Below are positions 1 to 5,386 of a DNA stretch of 5,573 nucleotides, piece by piece. Under the pieces are notes generated by a model. That model was not told the DNA's origin, made no database searches, and worked only from the letters and a program-made list of their open reading frames with translations. Both the position numbers and the translations under genes were made by a program. Source of the stretch: Burkholderia sp. (lineage in GTDB: Bacteria; Pseudomonadota; Gammaproteobacteria; Burkholderiales; Burkholderiaceae). The stretch lies in NCBI GenBank assembly GCA_028292565.1, contig JAQGMD010000223.1:1-5573 (forward strand), written 5' to 3'. Within the stretch, counting starts at the first letter, position 1. The number at the start of each line of letters is the position of its first letter.

Positions 1-542
1 ACTTCCAATCGGAGAACGGGCTGATCGGAACCGGTCCGATTCCTGAAGAAGGCATGGCGGAGCGCTACCTCACCGACGCCGCCGGCCAGCCCGTCAGTGC
101 GTTGCCGGGCGCAGCCACTTTTGACAGCGCCATGTCATTCGGCCTGATCCGTGGAGGACACCTCGACATCACGGTGCTCGGCGGCCTGCAGGTTGACGAG
201 GCCGGCCATCTGGCGAACTGGATGATCCCCGGCAAAATGGTTCCCGGCATGGGCGGCGCGATGGACCTCGTGACCGGCGCAAAGCGCGTCATCGTCGCCA
301 TGCAGCATACCGCCAAGGGCAAGCCCAAGGTCGTCAAACAATGTTCGTTGCCGCTGACGTCACTGCGCCAGATCGACTTGCTGGTGACGGAGTTGGCGGT
401 CATCTCGTTCACGCAAGGCCACGCGGCGTTGCTGGAAACCGCGCCGGGTGTATCGGTGCAGGACGTGCTTGCGGCCACCGAGGCCACGCTTGCCGTGCCG
501 GACCAGGTTCCCCACATGAACATCGAAGGAGTTTCGTCATGA
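1..542 (+). CDS. scoB: 3-oxoacid CoA-transferase subunit B (5'-truncated by window edge)
   Basis: This is the beta subunit of a class I (SCOT/AtoDA-type) CoA-transferase, which moves CoA between succinyl-CoA or another acyl-CoA and a 3-oxoacid such as acetoacetate through a glutamyl-CoA intermediate. The first full codon is at position 3 and 179 residues are visible. The N-terminal 35-45 residues of the usual 205-215 lie outside the window. The first residues read FQSENGLIGTGP, holding the SENG motif whose Glu (codon 12-14) matches the catalytic glutamate of SCOT (Glu305 in the pig enzyme). Further family blocks follow: LPGAATFDSAMSFGLIRGGH, LANWMIPGKMVPGMGGAMDL and CSLPLT. The A subunit should lie just upstream. 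The stop overlaps the next gene's start in ATGA. The family is certain; the exact substrate (acetoacetate, 3-oxoadipate or another) cannot be read from this fragment, so the symbol is provisional. Confidence 0.95.
   Translation, partial: FQSENGLIGTGPIPEEGMAERYLTDAAGQPVSALPGAATFDSAMSFGLIRGGHLDITVLGGLQVDEAGHLANWMIPGKMVPGMGGAMDLVTGAKRVIVAMQHTAKGKPKVVKQCSLPLTSLRQIDLLVTELAVISFTQGHAALLETAPGVSVQDVLAATEATLAVPDQVPHMNIEGVSS
526..531 (+). promoter_or_regulatory. Ribosome binding site fixing the fabI start
   Basis: AAGGAG lies 7 nt before the ATG at 539, inside the last codons of the CoA-transferase gene. It decides for this start over longer in-frame readings that run back to about 341. Those would add residues with no resemblance to FabI and would overlap deeply with a well-conserved gene. 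The ATGA overlap suggests translational coupling. Confidence 0.85.
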
Positions 543-1330
543 CACTCGACAGTACCGATAGTCCGCGCCCGCTATTGAAAGGCAAGAAGGCGCTGGTTGC
601 CGGTATCGCCAACGAGCACTCGATCGCCTATGGATGCGCCAAGGCGTTTCGTGAGCTCGACGCGGACCTGGCCATCACCTACGCTACCGAGAAAACCAAA
701 ACCTATGTCGAGCCGCTGGCCCGCGAACTCCAGGCGCCGATTTTCATGCCGCTCGATGTCACGAAACAAAGCGACGTCGACGCGGTCTTCGCGCAGATCG
801 AAAAGGAATGGGGACGACTCGACATCTTCGTGCACTCGATCGCCTGGGCGCCGAAGGAAGACCTGCAAGGCGGCCTGATCGACTGTTCCGCCGAGGGCTT
901 CTCCAGGGCGATGGACATTTCCTGCCATTCCTTCGTGCGCATGGCGCGCCTTGCCGCGCCGCTGATGAAGGACGGTGGCGCCATGTTCACGATGAGCTAC
1001 TACGGCGCCAACAAGGTGGTTCCGAATTACAACGTGATGGGGCCGGTGAAAGCGGCGCTGGAAGCGTGCGTGCGTTATCTCGCCTACGAACTCGGGCCCA
1101 GGCATATCCGGGTGCACGCCATATCGCCGGGGCCGCTGAAGACGCGCGCCGCCTCCGGCCTCAAGGACTTCGACCTGATGCTGGTTGAAGCGGCGCAGCG
1201 CGCGCCGCTCGGAGAGCTGGTCGACATCATGGACGTCGGTTTCACTTGCGCGTTTCTCGCCACGCCGTATGCACGGCGGCTTTCGGGAGAGACCTTGTAT
1301 GTCGATGGCGGCGTGAACATCATGGCCTGA
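539..1330 (+). CDS. fabI: Enoyl-[acyl-carrier-protein] reductase (NAD(P)H), FabI type
   Basis: A 263-residue short-chain dehydrogenase/reductase that performs the last reduction of each type II fatty-acid elongation round, enoyl-ACP to acyl-ACP, in the cytosol. FabI hallmarks are present: the nucleotide-binding segment GIANEHSIAYG (22-32), VHSIAWAP (98-105), SYYGANKVVPNYNVMGPVK (153-171) with the catalytic Tyr164 and Lys171 in the FabI spacing Y-x6-K (plus Tyr154 matching E. coli Tyr146), the ISPGPLKTRAASGLKDF block (195-211), and C-terminal SGETLYVDGG (249-258). Length matches the family (E. coli 262). The residue aligned with E. coli Gly93, in SIGFAP, is Ala102 in SIAWAP; that glycine lies in the triclosan pocket. 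The gene overlaps the CoA-transferase gene by 4 bp. It may be a second FabI copy serving a specialised acyl pathway, but that cannot be decided from this window. Confidence 0.95.
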   Translation: MTLDSTDSPRPLLKGKKALVAGIANEHSIAYGCAKAFRELDADLAITYATEKTKTYVEPLARELQAPIFMPLDVTKQSDVDAVFAQIEKEWGRLDIFVHSIAWAPKEDLQGGLIDCSAEGFSRAMDISCHSFVRMARLAAPLMKDGGAMFTMSYYGANKVVPNYNVMGPVKAALEACVRYLAYELGPRHIRVHAISPGPLKTRAASGLKDFDLMLVEAAQRAPLGELVDIMDVGFTCAFLATPYARRLSGETLYVDGGVNIMA

Positions 1331-1343
1331 AGGAGAAAACGTC

Positions 1344-1598
1344 ATGGCTGACTTATTGCTGGGAAATGTGGAAACCGGAACGTCCGATGAAGAGATCAAG
1401 GCATTCCTGGTCAAGTACGGATTTCCGCCATTCGATGCAATCGAACATATGCCCGGAGACGGTTCCCGCCCCGCGGTGCTGCTTACCTTCAAGGACGCGG
1501 CGCCGGAGACCCTGCGCAGCCTGCAGCCGCGAATCCAGAACATTTTCTGGCACAACCGAAAGATCAGCGCGGTGATCATGGACGAACGATACAGTTGA
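1344..1598 (+). CDS. Small RRM-like putative RNA-binding protein
   Basis: An 84-residue protein resembling a minimal RNA-recognition-motif fold. An RNP2-like first strand LLLGNV (4-9) is followed by the helix TSDEEIKAFLVKYGF (13-27). A third-strand region RPAVLLTF (42-49) sits where RNP1 would be, then the helix PETLRSLQPRI (54-64) and a final strand ISAVIM (74-79). The layout beta-alpha-beta-beta-alpha-beta fits, but the RNP1-like strand lacks the aromatic residues that stack on RNA in classical RRMs, so RNA binding is an inference. From memory, similar short proteins annotated as RNA-binding occur in betaproteobacteria. The start is supported by AAGGAG overlapping the fabI stop region (1330-1335), 8 nt upstream. 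The 13-bp gap to fabI indicates the same transcript. Molecular target unknown. Confidence 0.75.
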   Translation: MADLLLGNVETGTSDEEIKAFLVKYGFPPFDAIEHMPGDGSRPAVLLTFKDAAPETLRSLQPRIQNIFWHNRKISAVIMDERYS

Positions 1599-1620
1599 AG
1601 CAACCTACAGGCATAGTCAT

Positions 1621-2658
1621 ATGGGCATCCTCAGCTGGCTGCTGCACACCGATAACCCGGCCGACACACAGAACACGCAGCGCATCAGCGAGACCGTGGA
1701 GCGCGTCATGAGACTGCATCCGCACCTGCGGCTGGCGCGGCACTATCAGGCGCGCCTCGCGCCCGCGGTTGCGACATCGCTCAAGTATGTCGGCGAGCTG
1801 GTCGATTCCGTGCCTGCGCCGCGTGAAGCCAGTGCGGCCGCCTGGGCCTCCGATCCCTACGTACACGCATTCTTCGCAGCGGCTGACGATGTCGCCCGGG
1901 TGATCAGCCGCTCAGCGGATCTGCGCGCGCATTTCGAACGCAACGGGGATTTGCCGGAGGCTTATGCGGTGCTGGGTATGGAAATGACCGAACGCCACAT
2001 CCTTGGCGTCGGGCTGGAGGGCGAAACCCTGCGCCGCGATGTTCCGCAAACAACGGTCAGCTTCAGCGATCACCAGGTCAGGCTGTGCGGGCGCACTGAC
2101 GCTGAACTCAGGATCGAGATCGTGCAGCGCCTGCTGGACCAGCTCGCGCTTGAAGGGCTGGCGAGGATCGCCGCGGACAAGTCGCGCCGCGACATGCTCG
2201 AGTGGGAGCGCGCGCTGCTCAAGACGCGACTGCAATTGCTGGAGCGTCAGGGCGCCGGCATCCGCGCGATGCTCGGCAGCGACGCCGCGGCGGACTCGGG
2301 TGAGCTGGGGCGACTGGAGACGCAGATTGAAGAGAACGAGCGCAACCTGGAGAGCCTCGGACTGCGGGATGATGCGCTGGACCGCGCGCTGGACCGTGTC
2401 CGCGAGGTGTTCGCGGAACCGGGACAGCATATCTACGTGTCAATCAAACGGCTGCGGCTGGACCGGATGAACGTGGTCGTGGAAGAGAACCGTACGCAAG
2501 CCGGCGAGGAATTCGAGTTTCATATTGCCCGCATTCCCGCTACTCCGCCGCGCATGCGCGCATTCTCGCTGGTGCGCTTCGCGCGGGCCGACATGTTGCC
2601 CGCGAAGAGCATGCTTGATGAAGCCGCGCGGCTGTTGTCCTCGGGGCTCATGTCCTGA
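1621..2658 (+). CDS. Hypothetical protein, soluble, with charged helical/coiled-coil middle
   Basis: I do not recognise this 345-residue protein. There is no signal peptide and no membrane segment. Residues 1-130 are mostly helical with the aromatic stretch DPYVHAFFAAADDVA (78-92). Residues 162-212 and 226-265 are long, highly charged, leucine-spaced helices likely to form an antiparallel coiled coil, with a Gly/Ala/Ser-rich turn at about 217-228. Residues 268-330 look like an alpha/beta module (HIYVSIKRLRLDRMNVVV, then EFEFHIARI). This suggests a scaffold or regulatory protein rather than a metabolic enzyme; I see no catalytic motif. It lies 22 bp after the RRM-like gene, so is probably co-transcribed. 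The ATG at 1621 has a poor ribosome site; an in-frame ATG at 1708 (Met30) has GGAG 6 nt upstream and is an alternative start. Confidence 0.8.
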   Translation: MGILSWLLHTDNPADTQNTQRISETVERVMRLHPHLRLARHYQARLAPAVATSLKYVGELVDSVPAPREASAAAWASDPYVHAFFAAADDVARVISRSADLRAHFERNGDLPEAYAVLGMEMTERHILGVGLEGETLRRDVPQTTVSFSDHQVRLCGRTDAELRIEIVQRLLDQLALEGLARIAADKSRRDMLEWERALLKTRLQLLERQGAGIRAMLGSDAAADSGELGRLETQIEENERNLESLGLRDDALDRALDRVREVFAEPGQHIYVSIKRLRLDRMNVVVEENRTQAGEEFEFHIARIPATPPRMRAFSLVRFARADMLPAKSMLDEAARLLSSGLMS

Positions 2659-2708
2659 TGATGGGGAGCGCGTGGCATTGCTGAACAACCTATTAGAGGA
2701 GCTCAATC

Positions 2709-3206
2709 ATGGAACTTACCATCATCGGCGTGTACGACGATCTGGCACATGCGCGGAGTGCGAAGAATGACCTCCTCACTTCCGGTTTTCCGCGTAGCCA
2801 CGTGCAACTGAACCCCGACCATGATCTCCCCGCAACGAGGGGCCCGTCTGTGCAGAAAGACAAGAACGCTACGGTCAATGCCAGCGTCGGCAATTTTTTC
2901 CGATCGCTGTTCAGCATGGACGACAAAAGCACGTACAGCCACGTCTATGCGGAAGCGGTCAGGCGCGGCAGCTATGTCCTGACTGTCGATGTCGACAGTG
3001 ACGAGCTGCGCGTCCGGGCGGAGGGGATTATGGGTCGTTACGGCCCGGTGGATATTGACGAACGTTCTGAGGACTGGATCAGGCATGGCTGGCTCGGACA
3101 CGACCCGCAGGCGGCCGGGCACGCTGCGGAGAAAGCAGGAAACCCGCCGAACGCCGGTACGGTCCGCGCATTTCCGCGCCGGAAAAAAAACGGTGGGCCA
3201 GACTGA
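2709..3206 (+). CDS. Putative general-stress-type small protein
   Basis: A 165-residue soluble protein. The N-terminus ELTIIGVYDDLAHARSAKNDLLTSGF (2-27) follows the ferredoxin-like beta-alpha pattern of YflT/general stress protein 17M-like domains (strand, helix collecting Ala/Lys, then GF). A linker leads to GNFFRSLFS (61-69), YAEAVRRGSYVLTVDVDSDEL (80-100) and YGPVDIDERSEDW (111-123) ending in HGW (126-128). Proteins with this second half ('VDIDER..W...GW') often occur as small stress-associated proteins in Proteobacteria, sometimes near DUF2382/YsnF-like domains. That assignment is from memory of the pattern, not a search. The C-terminal tail (130-165) is Gly/Pro/Lys/Arg-rich and probably disordered. 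AGAGGAG at 2695-2701, 7 nt upstream, supports the start. The 50-bp gap to the previous gene leaves room for its own promoter. No enzymatic motif is visible. Confidence 0.75.
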   Translation: MELTIIGVYDDLAHARSAKNDLLTSGFPRSHVQLNPDHDLPATRGPSVQKDKNATVNASVGNFFRSLFSMDDKSTYSHVYAEAVRRGSYVLTVDVDSDELRVRAEGIMGRYGPVDIDERSEDWIRHGWLGHDPQAAGHAAEKAGNPPNAGTVRAFPRRKKNGGPD

Positions 3207-3312
3207 AATCTACTGCCCGGCGTCACGGCCCGGAGTAGCAAGACAGCCTCTAGTCGGAACAAAATTTTTCTCCTGCTGGCCTGTTTGCGGCGCGCATGCA
3301 TCGCACGACCAC

Positions 3313-4407
3313 TTAACTCGTTGACCGTACGCCCCCGACAGGGACCGTTTCCTTCTCATGGGGCAAAGGCTCGCCGATCGCCCAGTCCCGCAACACGGTA
3401 TTGGCGACTGCCAGCAAGGTCGGCCCGATGAACACGCCGAGAAATCCGAACGCCACAGCGCCGCCCAGCACGCCGAGAATGATGAGGATGAATGGCACAT
3501 GGCTGCTCTTGCCGATCAACACCGGCTTGAGCACGTTATCCGTTACGAGGCCCACCACGATCGTCCATACGGCGAGAAAGATTGCCCAGCCCGCGTGACC
3601 GTTTTGTGCAAGCCAGATTGCACCCGGTATCACGATGATGAGCGGGCCGCCGGGTATCACTGCCAGGAAGAAGGTGACAAGCGCAAGCAGAACCGGCGAG
3701 GGCAAGCCTGCGATCCAGTAGCCCACGCCGCACAATACCGCCTGTACGAGGGACGTCCCGAGAATCCCGTAGACAACGCCTTTCACCGTGCCCCCCACCA
3801 GTGCCAGCAGGTGGGGACCGCGCTCGCCGGCGATGCGCCTCATCCCTGCGAGCAGCCCTGCGGCCGCGTTCTCGCCGCTCAGATAGAAGAAAGATGCGAA
3901 CAGGACGCTGAGCGCAAGCAGGCCGAGACCATGCATCATCTCCAGCGCCGCTGCGATTCCCGTCTTGGCCAACAAGCCCGCAAGTTCCCGTAGTCGCGCC
4001 ACCATCTCCGGGTTCTGCGCGCCGATTTCCGCCCAGGCTTTTGCAGCGCGCGGCCCCAGTAGGGGCAGACGGACAAGCCATTCGGGCAACGGCGGCATGC
4101 CCTCGGCAAAGCGCCGCTGTACCAAGGCGACGAGTTCGTCGACATGCGCGGCAAACGTGACGCCGGCGTAAAAGATCGGGCCGAGCAGCAGGCAAAGGAT
4201 CAGCAAAACCATCAGCAGGGCGGCCCAGCCTCGCCGTCCACCCAGTGCGGCCGTCAGGCGCTTATAGGGGCCCCATGTGCTGTAGGTGAGGATCCCGCCC
4301 CATAGCAGCGCGGTGATGAAGGGCGCAACCACGAGCAGCGCCCCGCCGATCAGCACGACCAGGGCGAGGATGCCAACCAGTTGTTCCATCAGACGGTCGA
4401 ATCTCAT
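3313..4407 (-). CDS. AI-2E transporter family (PerM/YdiK-like) inner-membrane protein
   Basis: A 364-residue polytopic membrane protein. Hydrophobic segments lie at about 11-40 (two passes), 62-85, 153-176, 206-231, 236-264, 270-288 and 303-338, with a soluble amphipathic region at about 88-150, as in the PerM family. Family signatures: FLAVIPGGPLIIVIPGAIW (247-265), the TDNVLKPVLIGK loop (289-300) and the closing GVFIGPTLLAVANTVL (324-339). Family members are reported as autoinducer-2 exporters or as cation antiporters, so the substrate cannot be inferred. The length is normal for the family. I chose the ATG at 4407, which has AAGAGG 7 nt upstream, over a TTG at 4440 that would add 11 non-hydrophobic residues without a clear ribosome site. 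The gene is convergent with the stress-type gene and divergent from the outer-membrane gene. Confidence 0.92.
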   Translation of the reverse strand: MRFDRLMEQLVGILALVVLIGGALLVVAPFITALLWGGILTYSTWGPYKRLTAALGGRRGWAALLMVLLILCLLLGPIFYAGVTFAAHVDELVALVQRRFAEGMPPLPEWLVRLPLLGPRAAKAWAEIGAQNPEMVARLRELAGLLAKTGIAAALEMMHGLGLLALSVLFASFFYLSGENAAAGLLAGMRRIAGERGPHLLALVGGTVKGVVYGILGTSLVQAVLCGVGYWIAGLPSPVLLALVTFFLAVIPGGPLIIVIPGAIWLAQNGHAGWAIFLAVWTIVVGLVTDNVLKPVLIGKSSHVPFILIILGVLGGAVAFGFLGVFIGPTLLAVANTVLRDWAIGEPLPHEKETVPVGGVRSTS

Positions 4408-4414
4408 GCTGCAT

Positions 4415-4420
4415 CCTCTT
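4415..4420 (-). promoter_or_regulatory. Ribosome binding site fixing the permease start
   Basis: Read on the minus strand this is AAGAGG, 7 nt before the ATG at 4407. It favours the 364-residue product over the longer TTG-initiated reading. Confidence 0.7.
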
Positions 4421-4444
4421 GAACTAGCCGGTGACCACAATCAA

Positions 4445-4459
4445 ACACATATTTTGTGT
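4445..4459. promoter_or_regulatory. AT-rich 15-bp dyad, possible operator/promoter element
   Basis: ACACA-TATTT-TGTGT, a perfect 5-bp dyad with a 5-nt centre. It lies in the only AT-rich patch (about 4441-4460) of the divergent region, 38-52 bp upstream of the permease ATG. Position and symmetry suit a promoter-proximal binding site. I cannot assign a regulator or a good sigma-70 -35/-10 pair, so function is inference. Confidence 0.3.
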
Positions 4460-4463
4460 ACAG

Positions 4464-4473
4464 GCGACGTCGC
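4464..4473. promoter_or_regulatory. Perfect 10-bp palindrome GCGACGTCGC
   Basis: A perfect palindrome centred on GACGTC, 4 bp from the AT-rich dyad. Ten-base palindromes are unlikely at any one site but can occur by chance in GC-rich DNA. It is listed because it sits in a divergent intergenic region with other dyads. No known operator is recognised. Confidence 0.25.
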
Positions 4474-4478
4474 GGCCT

Positions 4479-4547
4479 ATTGGACCTTGGCCCAACACCG
4501 ATGGGGCAGCGAACCGGCGCTGCCCGGCCGGAAGAGCTCATTGGACC
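4479..4547. repeat. Direct repeat ATTGGACC, two copies
   Basis: ATTGGACC occurs at 4479-4486 and 4540-4547, starts 61 bp apart (close to six helical turns). Each copy begins a TTGG...CCAA dyad: TTGGACCTTGGCCCAA at 4480-4495 and TTGGACCAA at 4541-4549. The same-face spacing could suit two sites of one regulator; this is inference from two copies only. Confidence 0.4.
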
Positions 4548-4579
4548 AAAGTCTCATTGTGAGCCGGCCGGGCAGGGCC
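4516..4579. repeat. Long inverted repeat in the divergent intergenic region
   Basis: The left arm 4520-4531 (CTGCCCGGCCGG) and right arm 4564-4575 (CCGGCCGGGCAG) are exact reverse complements. The pairing extends outward by three more base pairs after one G/G mismatch (4516-4518 with 4577-4579), giving 15 paired positions in 16. The 32-nt loop contains a CTCATTG direct repeat (4537-4543, 4553-4559), the small hairpin CTCA-TTG-TGAG (4553-4563) and the odd dyad TTGG-A-CCAA (4541-4549). It ends 63 bp before the outer-membrane gene's ATG. No T-run follows on either strand, so it is not a standard intrinsic terminator. It may be an operator, a leader RNA structure, or a cruciform-prone site. Confidence 0.7.
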
Positions 4580-4642
4580 AAGACTGAAGCGCATCGCGGC
4601 TGATGCAATGTCGCTGGGATACCGTTTGTCCTGGAGTGAAGG

Positions 4643-5386
4643 ATGAATATACGCGCAGGCAAAACCGGCCTTTCGTTTGTTTCCATGCTGACGGGCGCGC
4701 TTCTCGCGAGCATGGCGGCGCCGTCACGCGGGCAGGATGCAGGCGACGGCAAGTGGCAGTACGAAATCACGCCCTACCTGTGGGCAGCGGGAATCAGCGG
4801 CGATATCGGCCTGGGTCCGATATCGACCCACGCCTCCGCCAGTTTTTCCGACATCCTGGAGCGGCTCGACTTCGGCGCGATGGGCGCATTTGAAGCGAGG
4901 AAAGACCGGTGGGGTGTGCTGTTCGACGGCATGTATATCAAGCTGTCCAATTCAGAGGACATTGCACGCGGCCGGGTGAGGGTAAAGGTCACCCAGCAGC
5001 AGTATTCGTTTGCCGGCACCTGGCGTGCAACGCAGGGAACCACACCGGTCGACCTGATCGCGGGGATGCGTTACAACTCCATCGAGCCGCGCCTGGAAAC
5101 CCGGAGAGATACCCGGTCGGACACCAAGGACACATGGGACCCGTTCATCGGCGCGCGCATCCAGGTTCCGGTCTCACAACAATGGACGCTGGTGGGATAT
5201 GCGGATGTGGGCCAGTTCGACGGCGACCCGGCGTGGCAGGTGCTGGCCGGTGCGAATTACGCATTCAACGATAAGGTGACCGGAAAGCTCGGCTACCGCC
5301 GCTACGCAGTGGATTACGACAAGAACAATTTCAAGTACGACTCGGCGATGCACGGAGTCTATGTGGGTGTGGGCTTTCGTTTCTGA
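4643..5386 (+). CDS. Outer-membrane beta-barrel protein of unknown function
   Basis: A 247-residue secreted protein. Residues 1-30 form a Sec signal peptide (basic start NIRAGK, hydrophobic SFVSMLTGALLASMAA, likely cleavage near SRG/Q). The mature part is a run of alternating amphipathic strands: WQYEITPYLWAAGISGDIG (38-56), the periplasmic-turn-like segment ASASFSDILERLDFGAMGAFEAR (64-86), WGVLFDGMYIKL (90-101), VDLIAGMRYNSIEPRL (136-151), WDPFIGARIQVPV (165-177), WTLVGYADVGQFDGD (181-195), WQVLAGANYAFND (198-210), KLGYRRYAVDY (215-225), and a final strand ending GVGFRF with the C-terminal Phe typical of BAM substrates. This fits a small barrel of about 8-10 strands in an uncharacterised family common in Proteobacteria. 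The usual 'GGFGVGSD'-like turn of relatives, as I recall it, is here GQFDGDPAW. The start is supported by GGAG at 4633-4636, 6 nt upstream. It is transcribed away from the permease gene. Function and ligand are unknown. Confidence 0.88.
   Translation: MNIRAGKTGLSFVSMLTGALLASMAAPSRGQDAGDGKWQYEITPYLWAAGISGDIGLGPISTHASASFSDILERLDFGAMGAFEARKDRWGVLFDGMYIKLSNSEDIARGRVRVKVTQQQYSFAGTWRATQGTTPVDLIAGMRYNSIEPRLETRRDTRSDTKDTWDPFIGARIQVPVSQQWTLVGYADVGQFDGDPAWQVLAGANYAFNDKVTGKLGYRRYAVDYDKNNFKYDSAMHGVYVGVGFRF

Noticed and set aside
341..538. Upstream extension of fabI by 66 residues
   Set aside because: The extension overlaps the conserved end of the CoA-transferase gene in another frame, has no FabI resemblance, and the ATG at 539 has a good ribosome site.
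572..1603. Long (343-codon) minus-strand open frame across fabI and the RRM-like gene
   Set aside because: It is antisense to two well-supported genes, has low-complexity Arg/Ala/Gly-rich composition without family motifs, and is the kind of open shadow frame that GC-rich codon bias produces.
3358..3993. 211-codon plus-strand open frame inside the permease gene
   Set aside because: The translation is His/Gln/Arg-rich without hydrophobic core or motifs, and it lies opposite a clear AI-2E-family gene.
4516..4579. Inverted repeat as an intrinsic terminator
   Set aside because: No T-run follows the stem on either strand, the loop is 32 nt, and neither flanking gene is transcribed toward it.
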